NCBI GenBank assembly: GCA_903893625.1
Contig: CAITND010000003.1
Coordinates: 1-55,181 of the forward strand
Source of the DNA: an uncultured Oscillatoriales cyanobacterium
GTDB taxonomy: Bacteria > Cyanobacteriota > Cyanobacteriia > Cyanobacteriales > Microcoleaceae
Direction of reading: 5' to 3'
DNA length: 55,181 bases
Shown: positions 46,501-52,842 of the stretch, piece by piece
Layout of the letters: each line of letters begins with the position of its first letter
Numbering within the stretch: the stretch's first letter is position 1
Position numbers and translations under genes: made by a program
The notes under the pieces: model-generated
The model's database searches: none
What the model was told of the DNA's origin: nothing
The model's input: the letters and a program-made list of their open reading frames with translations, nothing else

Positions 46501-47474
46501 CAAACATTAGTTCTACAGGTTAATACAACCCTAATTTTTACGAAATTACTAAGCTCAGTTTGAATTTCTGCTAAAGAAAGTTTTCCCTCATCTGCACCAT
46601 CTAATAATAACCAAACTCCGCCTTTATTTAATCGCTGTTGGAAGGTTTTTTCTAATGATTCTGGATCAAGGTCAGGGTAAGAAAGAGCGATCGCTTTGGA
46701 TAGCCATTCTTTCAATATATAAGTTTTCAGGGGTCTACCTTGTAAATTCGCCAAGGGAATACAAATTAATAAATTCTGGGTATTATCTTTAATATAAGTC
46801 GCAATTCGATCTAATAACGTTGTTTTTCCGGCTCCCGGTTCCCCAATAATAGCAATATGTTGATCTTGATCTGTCGGTTTTTGTCCAATAATATCGTCTA
46901 AAAATTCCTCATGTTTATAAATTTTAGTAATGGCTTCTTGCTCTAATTGATGGATCTGTTCTGTCTCTATAATTCCACTCCGACGCTGTTGTTGTTTACG
47001 TTCTACCAGTCCTAAAGGTACATAAACTTTAACCTCAAAACCCATTTCTGTTGCTTTGCGTCTGATTTGTTGTTGCTTCTGTTGTCGAGCTAGTATTGCT
47101 TGACAAACGTTATACCAGTCAATATCAATAATTGTAGATAGTTTAATATTTTTTTTAAATTGTTTTAGTAGTTCAGGAAAATCTACTTTTTCCCAATCCC
47201 TTTTATCTTCACTTGGAAATAATACCTCCATTGTCCGATAAACCTGTTTAGTCAAAGATTGTCTAATACTACTTTCAGCATATCCTCCTTTATTAGCTAT
47301 TGTTTTTCGATCATAACGGCATAATCTCCCTAACAGTGCAAATTCTGACGAGGGTTCTAATTTAATCTTTTGAGTTTCCGCAGTTTCTTTAAATTTTGCA
47401 AAAAGTTCATCAATCTCGAAGTCTCTATAAGCTTCTGGAAATTGTTTTTTGAGGTTTTCCTGGTTAGATGTCAT
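43584..47474 (-). CDS. NACHT-domain ATPase with HEAT-like repeats
   Basis: 1296 residues from ATG 47474. Order: N-terminal effector or adaptor region of about 200 residues with a helix-turn-helix-like RKTIANKGGYAESSIRQSL; NACHT ATPase with Walker A GEPGAGKTTLLDR (near 211-222) and Walker B VWLLLDGADEG (near 287-297); a winged-helix-like section; then an array of HEAT-like repeats over about 620-1120; and a C-terminal domain (QVYPILIDGKYGLENL). No peptidase or nuclease motif is evident in the N terminus. Bacterial NACHT proteins (bNACHT) are NLR-like phage sensors. Its base composition is AT-rich, particularly over the repeats, unlike the neighbouring gatA. Divergent from the HTH and DUF2726 genes. 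Confidence 0.88.
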   Translation of the reverse strand: MTSNQENLKKQFPEAYRDFEIDELFAKFKETAETQKIKLEPSSEFALLGRLCRYDRKTIANKGGYAESSIRQSLTKQVYRTMEVLFPSEDKRDWEKVDFPELLKQFKKNIKLSTIIDIDWYNVCQAILARQQKQQQIRRKATEMGFEVKVYVPLGLVERKQQQRRSGIIETEQIHQLEQEAITKIYKHEEFLDDIIGQKPTDQDQHIAIIGEPGAGKTTLLDRIATYIKDNTQNLLICIPLANLQGRPLKTYILKEWLSKAIALSYPDLDPESLEKTFQQRLNKGGVWLLLDGADEGKLSLAEIQTELSNFVKIRVVLTCRTNVWDIYVNNPLMGFKTYKTQDFKPEQIDEFIQKWFVQAKDEPKGKKLQEELKEPQRDRICQLVTNPLRLALLCQIFYKDKNAELPETKAGLYEQFVRYFYEWKPAITGIDWGTQPQLQNELHQGLGKLAIAGLDSDHRYRLPLSLITTKMDDKLFKLAFALGWLTLVDREEKTDEVVYAFYNPTFQEYFAALAVEDWDFFLPRDHVDRPISGKRYRIFEFIWREVIFLWLGCEDKDVNQKKQLIYKLINFNDGCLDIYTYQAYFLGALTINEFAYDLKKTEEIIKTVINLSFDYYFHENTEQISNLALTTLRQIEHPLVSQILVDILENSSDEELIRLLAARFLGDIKKPNKQVINALLKIIYNIKNQSINCCAAISLYKIDPGNPVATKTIVHVIKNTKKPALRLRTAQELLTLEPNNLFAVKIILESIIKSEDVELYIKGIEYLANNSQLEDDVKRKIANFFCKNITNFKKNALDLLIQHLLIKDKNDFLQTHLKKTLTKLINSSLDPDIKIIASQNLYQFNLDKTLAIETLLNIIQNTICDEIDQCKAAELLIKIGHNNLIAIHFLFDFLQIAENHIKALAASSLKAININHPLKPKIINLIEELLQNSEDELTNLLAASALISLDENNLFAIEILTNLIKNSSDQTIIQKAIHTFIETSNINSNLLPILTNIILEANKRDILTYQFAINYFVNLRKYDTNIKEYWLTLINHNKINWDEYIIYATGIIGTGDLRFMENLFNVIDYSDNLNNINRAIFSLFEIVKSQDLKQLIKIFKIKIEQQSSQQNILRFNTYYSILWYCSQNLSYPEFYHAWHESDTTKEQLEISYNDLTEILKQLQPTDQVYPILIDGKYGLENLTDESAIAQELCNQIYYTIFPDDDIPTVKNTPKLKRLFPKFKRQLNILTLVFIIYNIEPYPELINVCRQLLGKFHIAFITDQQIEPDLRGFPMQNNLVNILQNWLTEISYKETF

Positions 47475-47553
47475 GGTAATCAACAGATGTTAAGTGACTC
47501 TACAACCTATTATAACTCTACTATTTACAGGACTTACAGCTTTACTAACCATT

Positions 47554-47592
47554 CCTCACAAACTTCCTAACATATCCTAACAAGTTGTGAGG
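47554..47592. promoter_or_regulatory. Operator-like dyad with direct repeats
   Basis: Between the divergent NACHT gene and the HTH gene, CCTCACAA (47554-47561) and TTGTGAGG (47585-47592) form an 8-bp dyad enclosing two direct CCTAACA repeats (47566-47572 and 47576-47582). A binding site for the small HTH protein is a natural guess. Confidence 0.45.
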
Positions 47593-47652
47593 AGACTTTT
47601 ACCTAAAAGGTTCGATACGCTGTGAATAGTTAAGAAAACGGAGTACAAACTT

Positions 47653-47913
47653 ATGACCGCCTACTATCAACTGAGTCTTTTTCCCAACGAACCCCCAACA
47701 CCTGTTGAATTTATCAATAAAAAACGACAACCTAAACCCCAAACAATGATGATCGAAAATTGCTGTACAACTCAACGCGCAGCAGAACTTTTAAAGGTTT
47801 CGACCACAACCCTTTATCGAGCGAGAAAAGCAGGTCAACCTTATCAAAAAGGCGGTTGGGTTGCTGAATCTATTGGTGATAATGCTTGGAAAGTTACATT
47901 TAATGCGGGTTAA
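47653..47913 (+). CDS. Small HTH-like protein
   Basis: 86 residues from ATG 47653. First part basic and Pro-rich (FINKKRQPKPQTM), then a helix-turn-helix-type section: CTTQRAAELLKVSTTTLYR, ARKAGQPYQKGGW. It resembles the DNA-binding part of excisionase or MerR-like proteins. No other domain. Divergent from the NACHT gene and 73 bases upstream of the DUF2726-like gene; the gap holds a GGTGCGT/ACGCACC hairpin. It could control the locus by binding the dyad at 47554-47592. Confidence 0.6.
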   Translation: MTAYYQLSLFPNEPPTPVEFINKKRQPKPQTMMIENCCTTQRAAELLKVSTTTLYRARKAGQPYQKGGWVAESIGDNAWKVTFNAG

Positions 47914-47986
47914 GTTTCATCGGTTTATTGATGGTGCGTGCGCTGTGCTTACGCACCCTACAAATAGTTTTTGGAGGAAATTACAA

Positions 47987-48514
47987 ATGAGTTACGCTTA
48001 CAATTCAGAAGAATTTGATTTTAATTCAGAGGATAATTTTATCCTTGATTTTGAAAATGGAGAGATTATCAACGAATTGGAAATGATCGTGATGGAAATT
48101 GTAGAAATGATTTTAGGCGATCGCTTTCGCTATTGTCCCCAGGTTCCATTAGGAGTGATTTGTTCCCATTCTGTGGGATGGCTACCGAATGAGATTTGGA
48201 AATTTTGGGTGAATTCCAGAGTCGATATTGCTTTAATAGAACGGGGATTTAAAGCCAGTCGTAACGCTAAATTAATCATAGAATGTCAATCCCATTATCA
48301 TGATAATTTAGAAGCACAGGTGCGCGATCGCAAAAAAGCAAAACTCTTAGAAAGGGTGGGAGTTCCCTTAATTTATGTGCGTTCAGTCGAAACCGATAGA
48401 CGGTTTTATCGGTTCTATACCCCGAATGAAAATACAGAGATTTTTTATAATATTATTAATCAGGAGGGACGAACGGAATTAGCAGAATTTTTAGATTGTA
48501 TTGTTATCCTTTAA
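47987..48514 (+). CDS. DUF2726-like predicted PD-(D/E)XK nuclease
   Basis: 175 residues from ATG 47987, which follows TTGGAGGAAATTAC; an upstream frame extension to 47861 overlaps the HTH gene and is unlikely. The C-terminal half carries a nuclease-like pattern: VDIALIERG (Asp), KLIIECQSHYH (Glu-x-Gln), RDRKKAKLLERVGVPLIYVR, as in DUF2726 and very-short-patch-like folds. The first 40 residues are acidic (EEFDFNSEDNFILD). Not a known housekeeping gene; its position beside a NACHT ATPase suggests a defence effector or an independent nuclease. Confidence 0.65.
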   Translation: MSYAYNSEEFDFNSEDNFILDFENGEIINELEMIVMEIVEMILGDRFRYCPQVPLGVICSHSVGWLPNEIWKFWVNSRVDIALIERGFKASRNAKLIIECQSHYHDNLEAQVRDRKKAKLLERVGVPLIYVRSVETDRRFYRFYTPNENTEIFYNIINQEGRTELAEFLDCIVIL

Positions 48515-48725
48515 TCTGATCATCCGTAGGGGCGAGGTTGTCTCGCCCACCACTCTTTTTTAGATTAAAATAAAGGTTTCTCCCTTAATAAAATCGGGAT
48601 TTCCTGAGTCAAAAAAAATGAACAGTTAACGGTTTACAATTAACTGCCCATCCCGAAAGGATTATTGATATGTTCAGAATAATATCCAAAATTGGAGGCT
48701 TTAGGTAGCGAGCTTGAACATCCCA

Positions 48726-49070
48726 CTAAGCGGACAGTAATTCTTCGGAACTTGAGAAAATCTCCTCGATATTTTCTATAATTTCAAACACTCGATCCAG
48801 TTGGGTAATTTCAAAAATAAGTCGGGCTGTAGCAGATGGCCTACAGATCAGCAAACGACATCCTTTACTCCGAGCAAATTTAACCGCCGTGACCACCGCA
48901 CCTAAACCCGAACTATCCATAAAGTCTACACTCGCCATATTCATTACCCAGATTTTGTGGGGTTCTATGGGAATATGAAGTAATTGTTCCTTAAGAAAAA
49001 GACCGCCGTGGGAGTCAAGACGAGTTTGGGGTTGAAGCCAAACGTACCCATTTAATTGTTGCCATTCCAT
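48726..49070 (-). CDS. STAS-domain anti-sigma factor antagonist
   Basis: 114 residues from ATG 49070, which has AGGAG nine bases upstream; longer starts at 49124 are possible but weaker. STAS fold with the phosphorylatable Ser in SVDFMDSSGLGAVV (near residue 54), plus VMNMAS and CRLLICRPSATAR. SpoIIAA-type proteins are switched by a kinase/phosphatase pair; no kinase is adjacent, although a PP2C phosphatase is encoded at 52843 further away. Also a possible HpsS/hmp-type motility regulator. Partners unknown. Confidence 0.87.
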   Translation of the reverse strand: MEWQQLNGYVWLQPQTRLDSHGGLFLKEQLLHIPIEPHKIWVMNMASVDFMDSSGLGAVVTAVKFARSKGCRLLICRPSATARLIFEITQLDRVFEIIENIEEIFSSSEELLSA

Positions 49071-49254
49071 TGTTATCACTCCTAGCTTGCTCATGGTGGA
49101 GATAGTCATTCTTTCACCCAACAACAGAATTATTCAGACCAACATTAAAGCGGTTGAAAAGCATCATCCTGAGAAAGTTAAGATGAAGTGCCTATCGTAA
49201 TTGAACTGTTGAGGGTTTTGGTCTGTCCAAAGATGGATTTATAGCAAATTTCAG

Positions 49255-49835
49255 ATGGAACCAACCTTAATCCATCATAACTTAGCTACAATTGAGGGGG
49301 CAAACCTATATCGACGTTCAATCAATGTGTACTGGGAATCACAGCCATTCTGGATTGGCTTAGGAAATCTTGACAGGAAAGTCCCAGTTCTAGAATTCAG
49401 GAAACGATCCACGGTTTTGCGGGGCGTCTGACTGAGGTTAGATTGACACCAAGGGAGGGCGGGAGTTTGGTAGCCTCGTATCTTCAGAGCAAGGCGGAAA
49501 AACGACTCGGCGGCTTTAGCCACTTTGCGTTAATCTTATAAGTTGACAGATTAGTAGGGCTAACCATCGGCGCGTTGACTTTTCCTAGTAGGGAGAAACC
49601 CCCGCAGCTTAGTAACCGGGCGCAATCAGCGCAACCGAACCAAAGGGCGAATAAAGGCAGGAAGATGAGCGTCCCGCAACTCTAGGCTTCGTGATGGTGA
49701 CTGCGAACGGTGTCAAAACCCAGCAAGTAAACTGAACTCTATTCTTGAGAACAGTCTAGGGGCGCATTGACTACGCCTTTAAGAGTTAATCAGTTAACTG
49801 CTTAAGAATCTGCGTCTCTTTAGAGCGCAGAGAGT
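49255..49835 (+). ncRNA. Candidate long structured RNA upstream of dedA
   Basis: The 49125-49908 gap has no convincing protein gene but many hairpins: ACTGGGA (49331-49337) with TCCCAGT (49382-49388) enclosing AGCCA (49343-49347) with TGGCT (49356-49360); GGCG (49761-49764) with CGCC (49774-49777); and CTGCG with CGCAG around TTTA (49810-49830). It is more G+C-rich than most gaps in the window and G/A-rich on the plus strand. I could not match it to RNase P RNA, tmRNA, SRP RNA or a group I intron by eye. Orientation is assumed from dedA. Confidence 0.4.
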
Positions 49836-49908
49836 CAAAACTCGGAAAAAAACGTCAAGATATATAGAGAAGTATAAAGCTTTGCAAAAAATATAAAGGC
49901 AGCATTGA

Positions 49909-50529
49909 ATGTCTTTTGAGTTTGTATCCTTAGAAACAATTCGAGAAATTGCTCATCAATACGGCTATTGGGCTGTGTTTGTCGGAATTGCCGTAGAAAA
50001 CGCTGGCATTCCTCTTCCTGGAGAAACTATTACCCTCGTGGGTGGGTTTCTGGCAGGGAGTGGTGAATTGAATTATTGGTTTGTCCTCGGTAGTGCCATT
50101 GCTGGGGCAATTTTAGGTGATAATTTTGGCTACTGGCTGGGAAAATGGGGCGGGTGGCCCTTACTACTGCGTCTAGGCCAGTTCTTTCGCATTGGGGAAG
50201 AACAACTGCATGAGGTGAAAGAACAATTCCGCAAAAATGCAGCCAGAGCCGTTTTTCTCGGTCGTTTTGTGGCCCTATTACGCATTTTTGCAGGCCCCTT
50301 AGCCGGAATTGCCCAAATGCCCTACTGGCAATTTTTTCTTTGCAATGCGGCGGGGGCCACCGTTTGGGCATCAGTGATGGTCAGTTTATCTTATTTTGTC
50401 GGAAATATTATCTCTTTGGAAAAATTAGTAGCTTGGGTAGCCCAATTTGCAATTCTTGCTCTAATTCTAGTGGTGGCTTGGTTAGTCATTCCAATTTGGT
50501 TGGAAACTCGCAAAGCTAGAAATCTTTAA
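49909..50529 (+). CDS. DedA family membrane protein
   Basis: 206 residues. VTT/DedA domain: ENAGIPLPGETITLVGGFLAG near residue 29, GAILGDNFGYWLGKWGG, FLGRFVALLRIFAGPLAG (conserved Arg) near 116, then two helices at the C terminus. Five or so membrane helices in total. DedA proteins are lipid scramblases or flippases linked to undecaprenyl-phosphate and proton-dependent envelope homeostasis. Start ATG 49909 within AAAGGCAGCATTGA context. A terminator follows. Confidence 0.94.
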   Translation: MSFEFVSLETIREIAHQYGYWAVFVGIAVENAGIPLPGETITLVGGFLAGSGELNYWFVLGSAIAGAILGDNFGYWLGKWGGWPLLLRLGQFFRIGEEQLHEVKEQFRKNAARAVFLGRFVALLRIFAGPLAGIAQMPYWQFFLCNAAGATVWASVMVSLSYFVGNIISLEKLVAWVAQFAILALILVVAWLVIPIWLETRKARNL

Positions 50530-50573
50530 TTCCTCGATTATAGCATCTGGGAAAAGATAATATTACAGTCATA

Positions 50574-50611
50574 AAGCTGGGGAGGCATAAGCCAATTCTC
50601 AGCTTTTTTTT
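50574..50611 (+). terminator. Intrinsic terminator of dedA
   Basis: AAGCTG (50574-50579) pairs with CAGCTT (50600-50605), followed by a run of Ts (50604-50611). Confidence 0.75.
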
Positions 50612-50706
50612 ATTGATAAGCTGTTAATTATCTAAATTTTCGAGGCGATCCAAGCCAGCAAGGGGTTTCAGCCTCTAAAATATGCAGTTTAAATGCTTAA
50701 CAGCTT

Positions 50707-50760
50707 AGTAGGGAGCAGGGAATAGGGAGCAGGGAATAGGGAATAGGGAATAGGGAATAG
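50707..50760 (+). repeat. GGGAATA/GGGAGCA heptamer tract
   Basis: About seven heptamers (GGGAGCA and GGGAATA) between dedA and the gamma carbonic anhydrase gene. Confidence 0.85.
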
Positions 50761-50818
50761 CAAGAAAAAGAGGGACACAAGACCTTCATAAATTAATTAA
50801 CGCCAACTTGCCCCTACC

Positions 50819-51358
50819 TTAACTGAATCCGGTTTCTGTGCCTTTTCCTGCATGGACTAAGGCTAATTTTTCATAGCGTTTAGCGTGTGCAATTAAATCC
50901 GCCACTTCCTCTGGGGAAACCTCCCGTACCCGTTTAGCGGGAACACCCACGACTAAGGAAAACGGAGGGACATCTTTCGTTACAATTGAACCCGCCCCAA
51001 TAATACTTCCGGTTCCCACTCGCACCCCGTCTAATATAACCGCCCCAATTCCAATTAAACTTCCCCGTTCAATATGAGCCGCATGAATTACCGCCCGATG
51101 GCCAACGGTAACAGAATCTTCTAATAGTGTCACTTGCCCCGGATCACCGTGTAAAATTGCCCCATCCTGAATATTAGTTCTTTCCCCAATCACAATCCGT
51201 TCTACATCTCCCCGAACAACGGCCCCATACCAAATACTCGCCCCAGCCCCAACTTCCACAAAACCCACCACCACCGCATTTGCAGCGACAAAGGCAGCCT
51301 GGGAGATGTCTACCGGGGGCCAATAGCTTACAGGGGTTAACAAAGGATGATCAGACAT
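50819..51358 (-). CDS. Gamma carbonic anhydrase family protein
   Basis: 179 residues forming a left-handed beta-helix: VGAGASIWYGAVVRGD, IGERTNIQDGAILHGDPG, DSVTVGHRAVIHAAHIE, IGIGAVILDG, GSIIGAGSIVTKDVPP. Three zinc-binding His are seen (HGD, VGHR, HAAHIE). Typical length for stand-alone gamma-CA relatives (YrdA/CaiE-type, CcmM N-terminal homologue). Bicarbonate activity is possible but not assured for this subgroup. Starts ATG 51358. Confidence 0.93.
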   Translation of the reverse strand: MSDHPLLTPVSYWPPVDISQAAFVAANAVVVGFVEVGAGASIWYGAVVRGDVERIVIGERTNIQDGAILHGDPGQVTLLEDSVTVGHRAVIHAAHIERGSLIGIGAVILDGVRVGTGSIIGAGSIVTKDVPPFSLVVGVPAKRVREVSPEEVADLIAHAKRYEKLALVHAGKGTETGFS

Positions 51359-51424
51359 GGGTGTAAGATTCCGTGAAAGACGAACAAACTAGAATGGAAA
51401 AGAAAGGGTAAAATGCCCATAGTT

Positions 51425-52757
51425 TTGACACTCTCAGGTCTGAAGACGCTGAGATTCTAACTTCAACCTGGACACTTGCTCGACCAGGGTTGCCCCAAGA
51501 GGAGTAGAGGTTTCCAGTCCATTAGCGTTACTTTGGGGATGCCCTCCCCTAGCTTGTTTGCCAAGATTTAGAATATTAATTGCAGCATTTGTATCTCTAT
51601 GCAATTCACATCCACAATTACAAACATGGGTGCGGGTTGATAGAGATTTTTTCACTATTACCCCACAATTACTACATTTTTGTGAACTGTAATAGGGTGG
51701 AACTGGACTTGCTAACTTATCAAATTTAGCCGCGAAATATTCTATCCATTGCCGAAACAAATACCAACTTGCATCGCTAATTGATTTAGCCAAACAATGG
51801 TTTTTAACTAAATTTCTAACACTTAAATCTTCGTAGACTACTACATCGTTTGATGTGCATACGTTACGCGCAATTCTCTTGGCGTGTTCATTCCGTTGTC
51901 TACTTACTTTCAAATGTTTTTTACTGTAAACTTTCCTAGCTTTCCGTCTCCCCGATGAACCCTTAACTTTTTTATAGATCCGTTTCTGAGACTTTTTAAT
52001 GGATTGCTCCGCTTTTCTCAAAAACTTAGGATTAACTTCTTGATATCCATTGGAGTCTGTATAGAAAGATTCTATTCCAACATCAAGTCCTATCTCTTTA
52101 CCAGTTTTAGGTTGAACATCGGTGACGGTAATGTTTAGACAGAACTGACAGTAATAGCCGTCAGCGCGACGAATTAAGCGTACCCGTTTTATGTCTTTTG
52201 TGTTGTAGGTGTGAATATCCCACTTCCCTAATAATTTAAGTTTACCAATTCCATTTTTATCGGTAAAGGTAATCTGTCTTTTAGTTAGGTGTAATTTCCA
52301 TCCCGATGTTTTATATTCAACGGAACGACAATCTTTTTGAAATCGGGGATATCCTTTTTTACCAGAAATCTTTTTCTTGCAATTGTCGTAAAAACGACTA
52401 ATGGCAGCCCATCCCCGTTCGGCTGCGGATTGGACTGCCATTGAATTTAAGTCGGCAACAAAGGGGAATTGATTCCTGAGAGTTGTGGAATATTTGTTGA
52501 GTGCAAATTTATCAATTTTTAATTCTTTTGAATTATCCATCCAATACTGAATTGCTTTATTGCGAATGAATTGGGTGGTGCGAATTGCTTCGTCAATCGC
52601 TTTGTATTGATTGGGTTTGCCTTTGCACTTGTATTCCAGAACTATCATAAAAATCTCCTTGTTTCGACCTAATACTATGTTAACATAAATCATGAGAATA
52701 TTCACGGGGAATAAATTCCCCTGAGTCGCTTTTCATCTCAGGGCTAAAGCCACTGAG
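51425..52757 (-). mobile_element. TnpB-only IS200/IS605-type element
   Basis: Right end at TTGAC (51425-51429) with a hairpin CTCAGGTCT/AGACGCTGAG (about 51433-51453) and left end with two hairpins: GGGGAA/TTCCCC (52706-52721) and CTCAG/CTGAG around 52737-52757. It lies between the gamma carbonic anhydrase and PP2C genes. No tnpA. The left boundary is approximate. Confidence 0.7.
51434..52648 (-). CDS. tnpB: TnpB RNA-guided nuclease
   Basis: 404 residues from ATG 52648, with AAGGAG six bases upstream; a frame extension upstream to 52705 is unlikely. RuvC residues: Asp in EIGLDVGIESF, Glu in VVVYEDLSVRNLV, Asp in ELHRDTNAAINIL. Zinc ribbon CSNCG...CNCG. It belongs to a different TnpB subgroup from the 40210-41427 gene (VLEYKCKGKPNQYKAIDEAI start). 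It seems intact. Any guide RNA from its right end would use flanking DNA between this element and the gamma carbonic anhydrase start. Confidence 0.93.
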   Translation of the reverse strand: MIVLEYKCKGKPNQYKAIDEAIRTTQFIRNKAIQYWMDNSKELKIDKFALNKYSTTLRNQFPFVADLNSMAVQSAAERGWAAISRFYDNCKKKISGKKGYPRFQKDCRSVEYKTSGWKLHLTKRQITFTDKNGIGKLKLLGKWDIHTYNTKDIKRVRLIRRADGYYCQFCLNITVTDVQPKTGKEIGLDVGIESFYTDSNGYQEVNPKFLRKAEQSIKKSQKRIYKKVKGSSGRRKARKVYSKKHLKVSRQRNEHAKRIARNVCTSNDVVVYEDLSVRNLVKNHCLAKSISDASWYLFRQWIEYFAAKFDKLASPVPPYYSSQKCSNCGVIVKKSLSTRTHVCNCGCELHRDTNAAINILNLGKQARGGHPQSNANGLETSTPLGATLVEQVSRLKLESQRLQT

Positions 52758-52842
52758 TTTTCAATCTCCCAGACTTTTCTTATAAAATGTTGTACTCTTA
52801 ATATATCCCTGTGTTATTCCTGAAACTACGCGGAATGTAACT

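Noticed and set aside
49370-49390. RNase P RNA, because of GGAAAGTCC
   Set aside because: The other universally conserved segments of RNase P RNA (for example the ACAGAAA-type and 3' CCCGGCTTA segments) are absent around it.
49275-49523. Minus-strand 82-residue open frame in the gap before dedA
   Set aside because: No ribosome site, unusual composition and no family resemblance; it overlaps strong hairpins and looks like chance.
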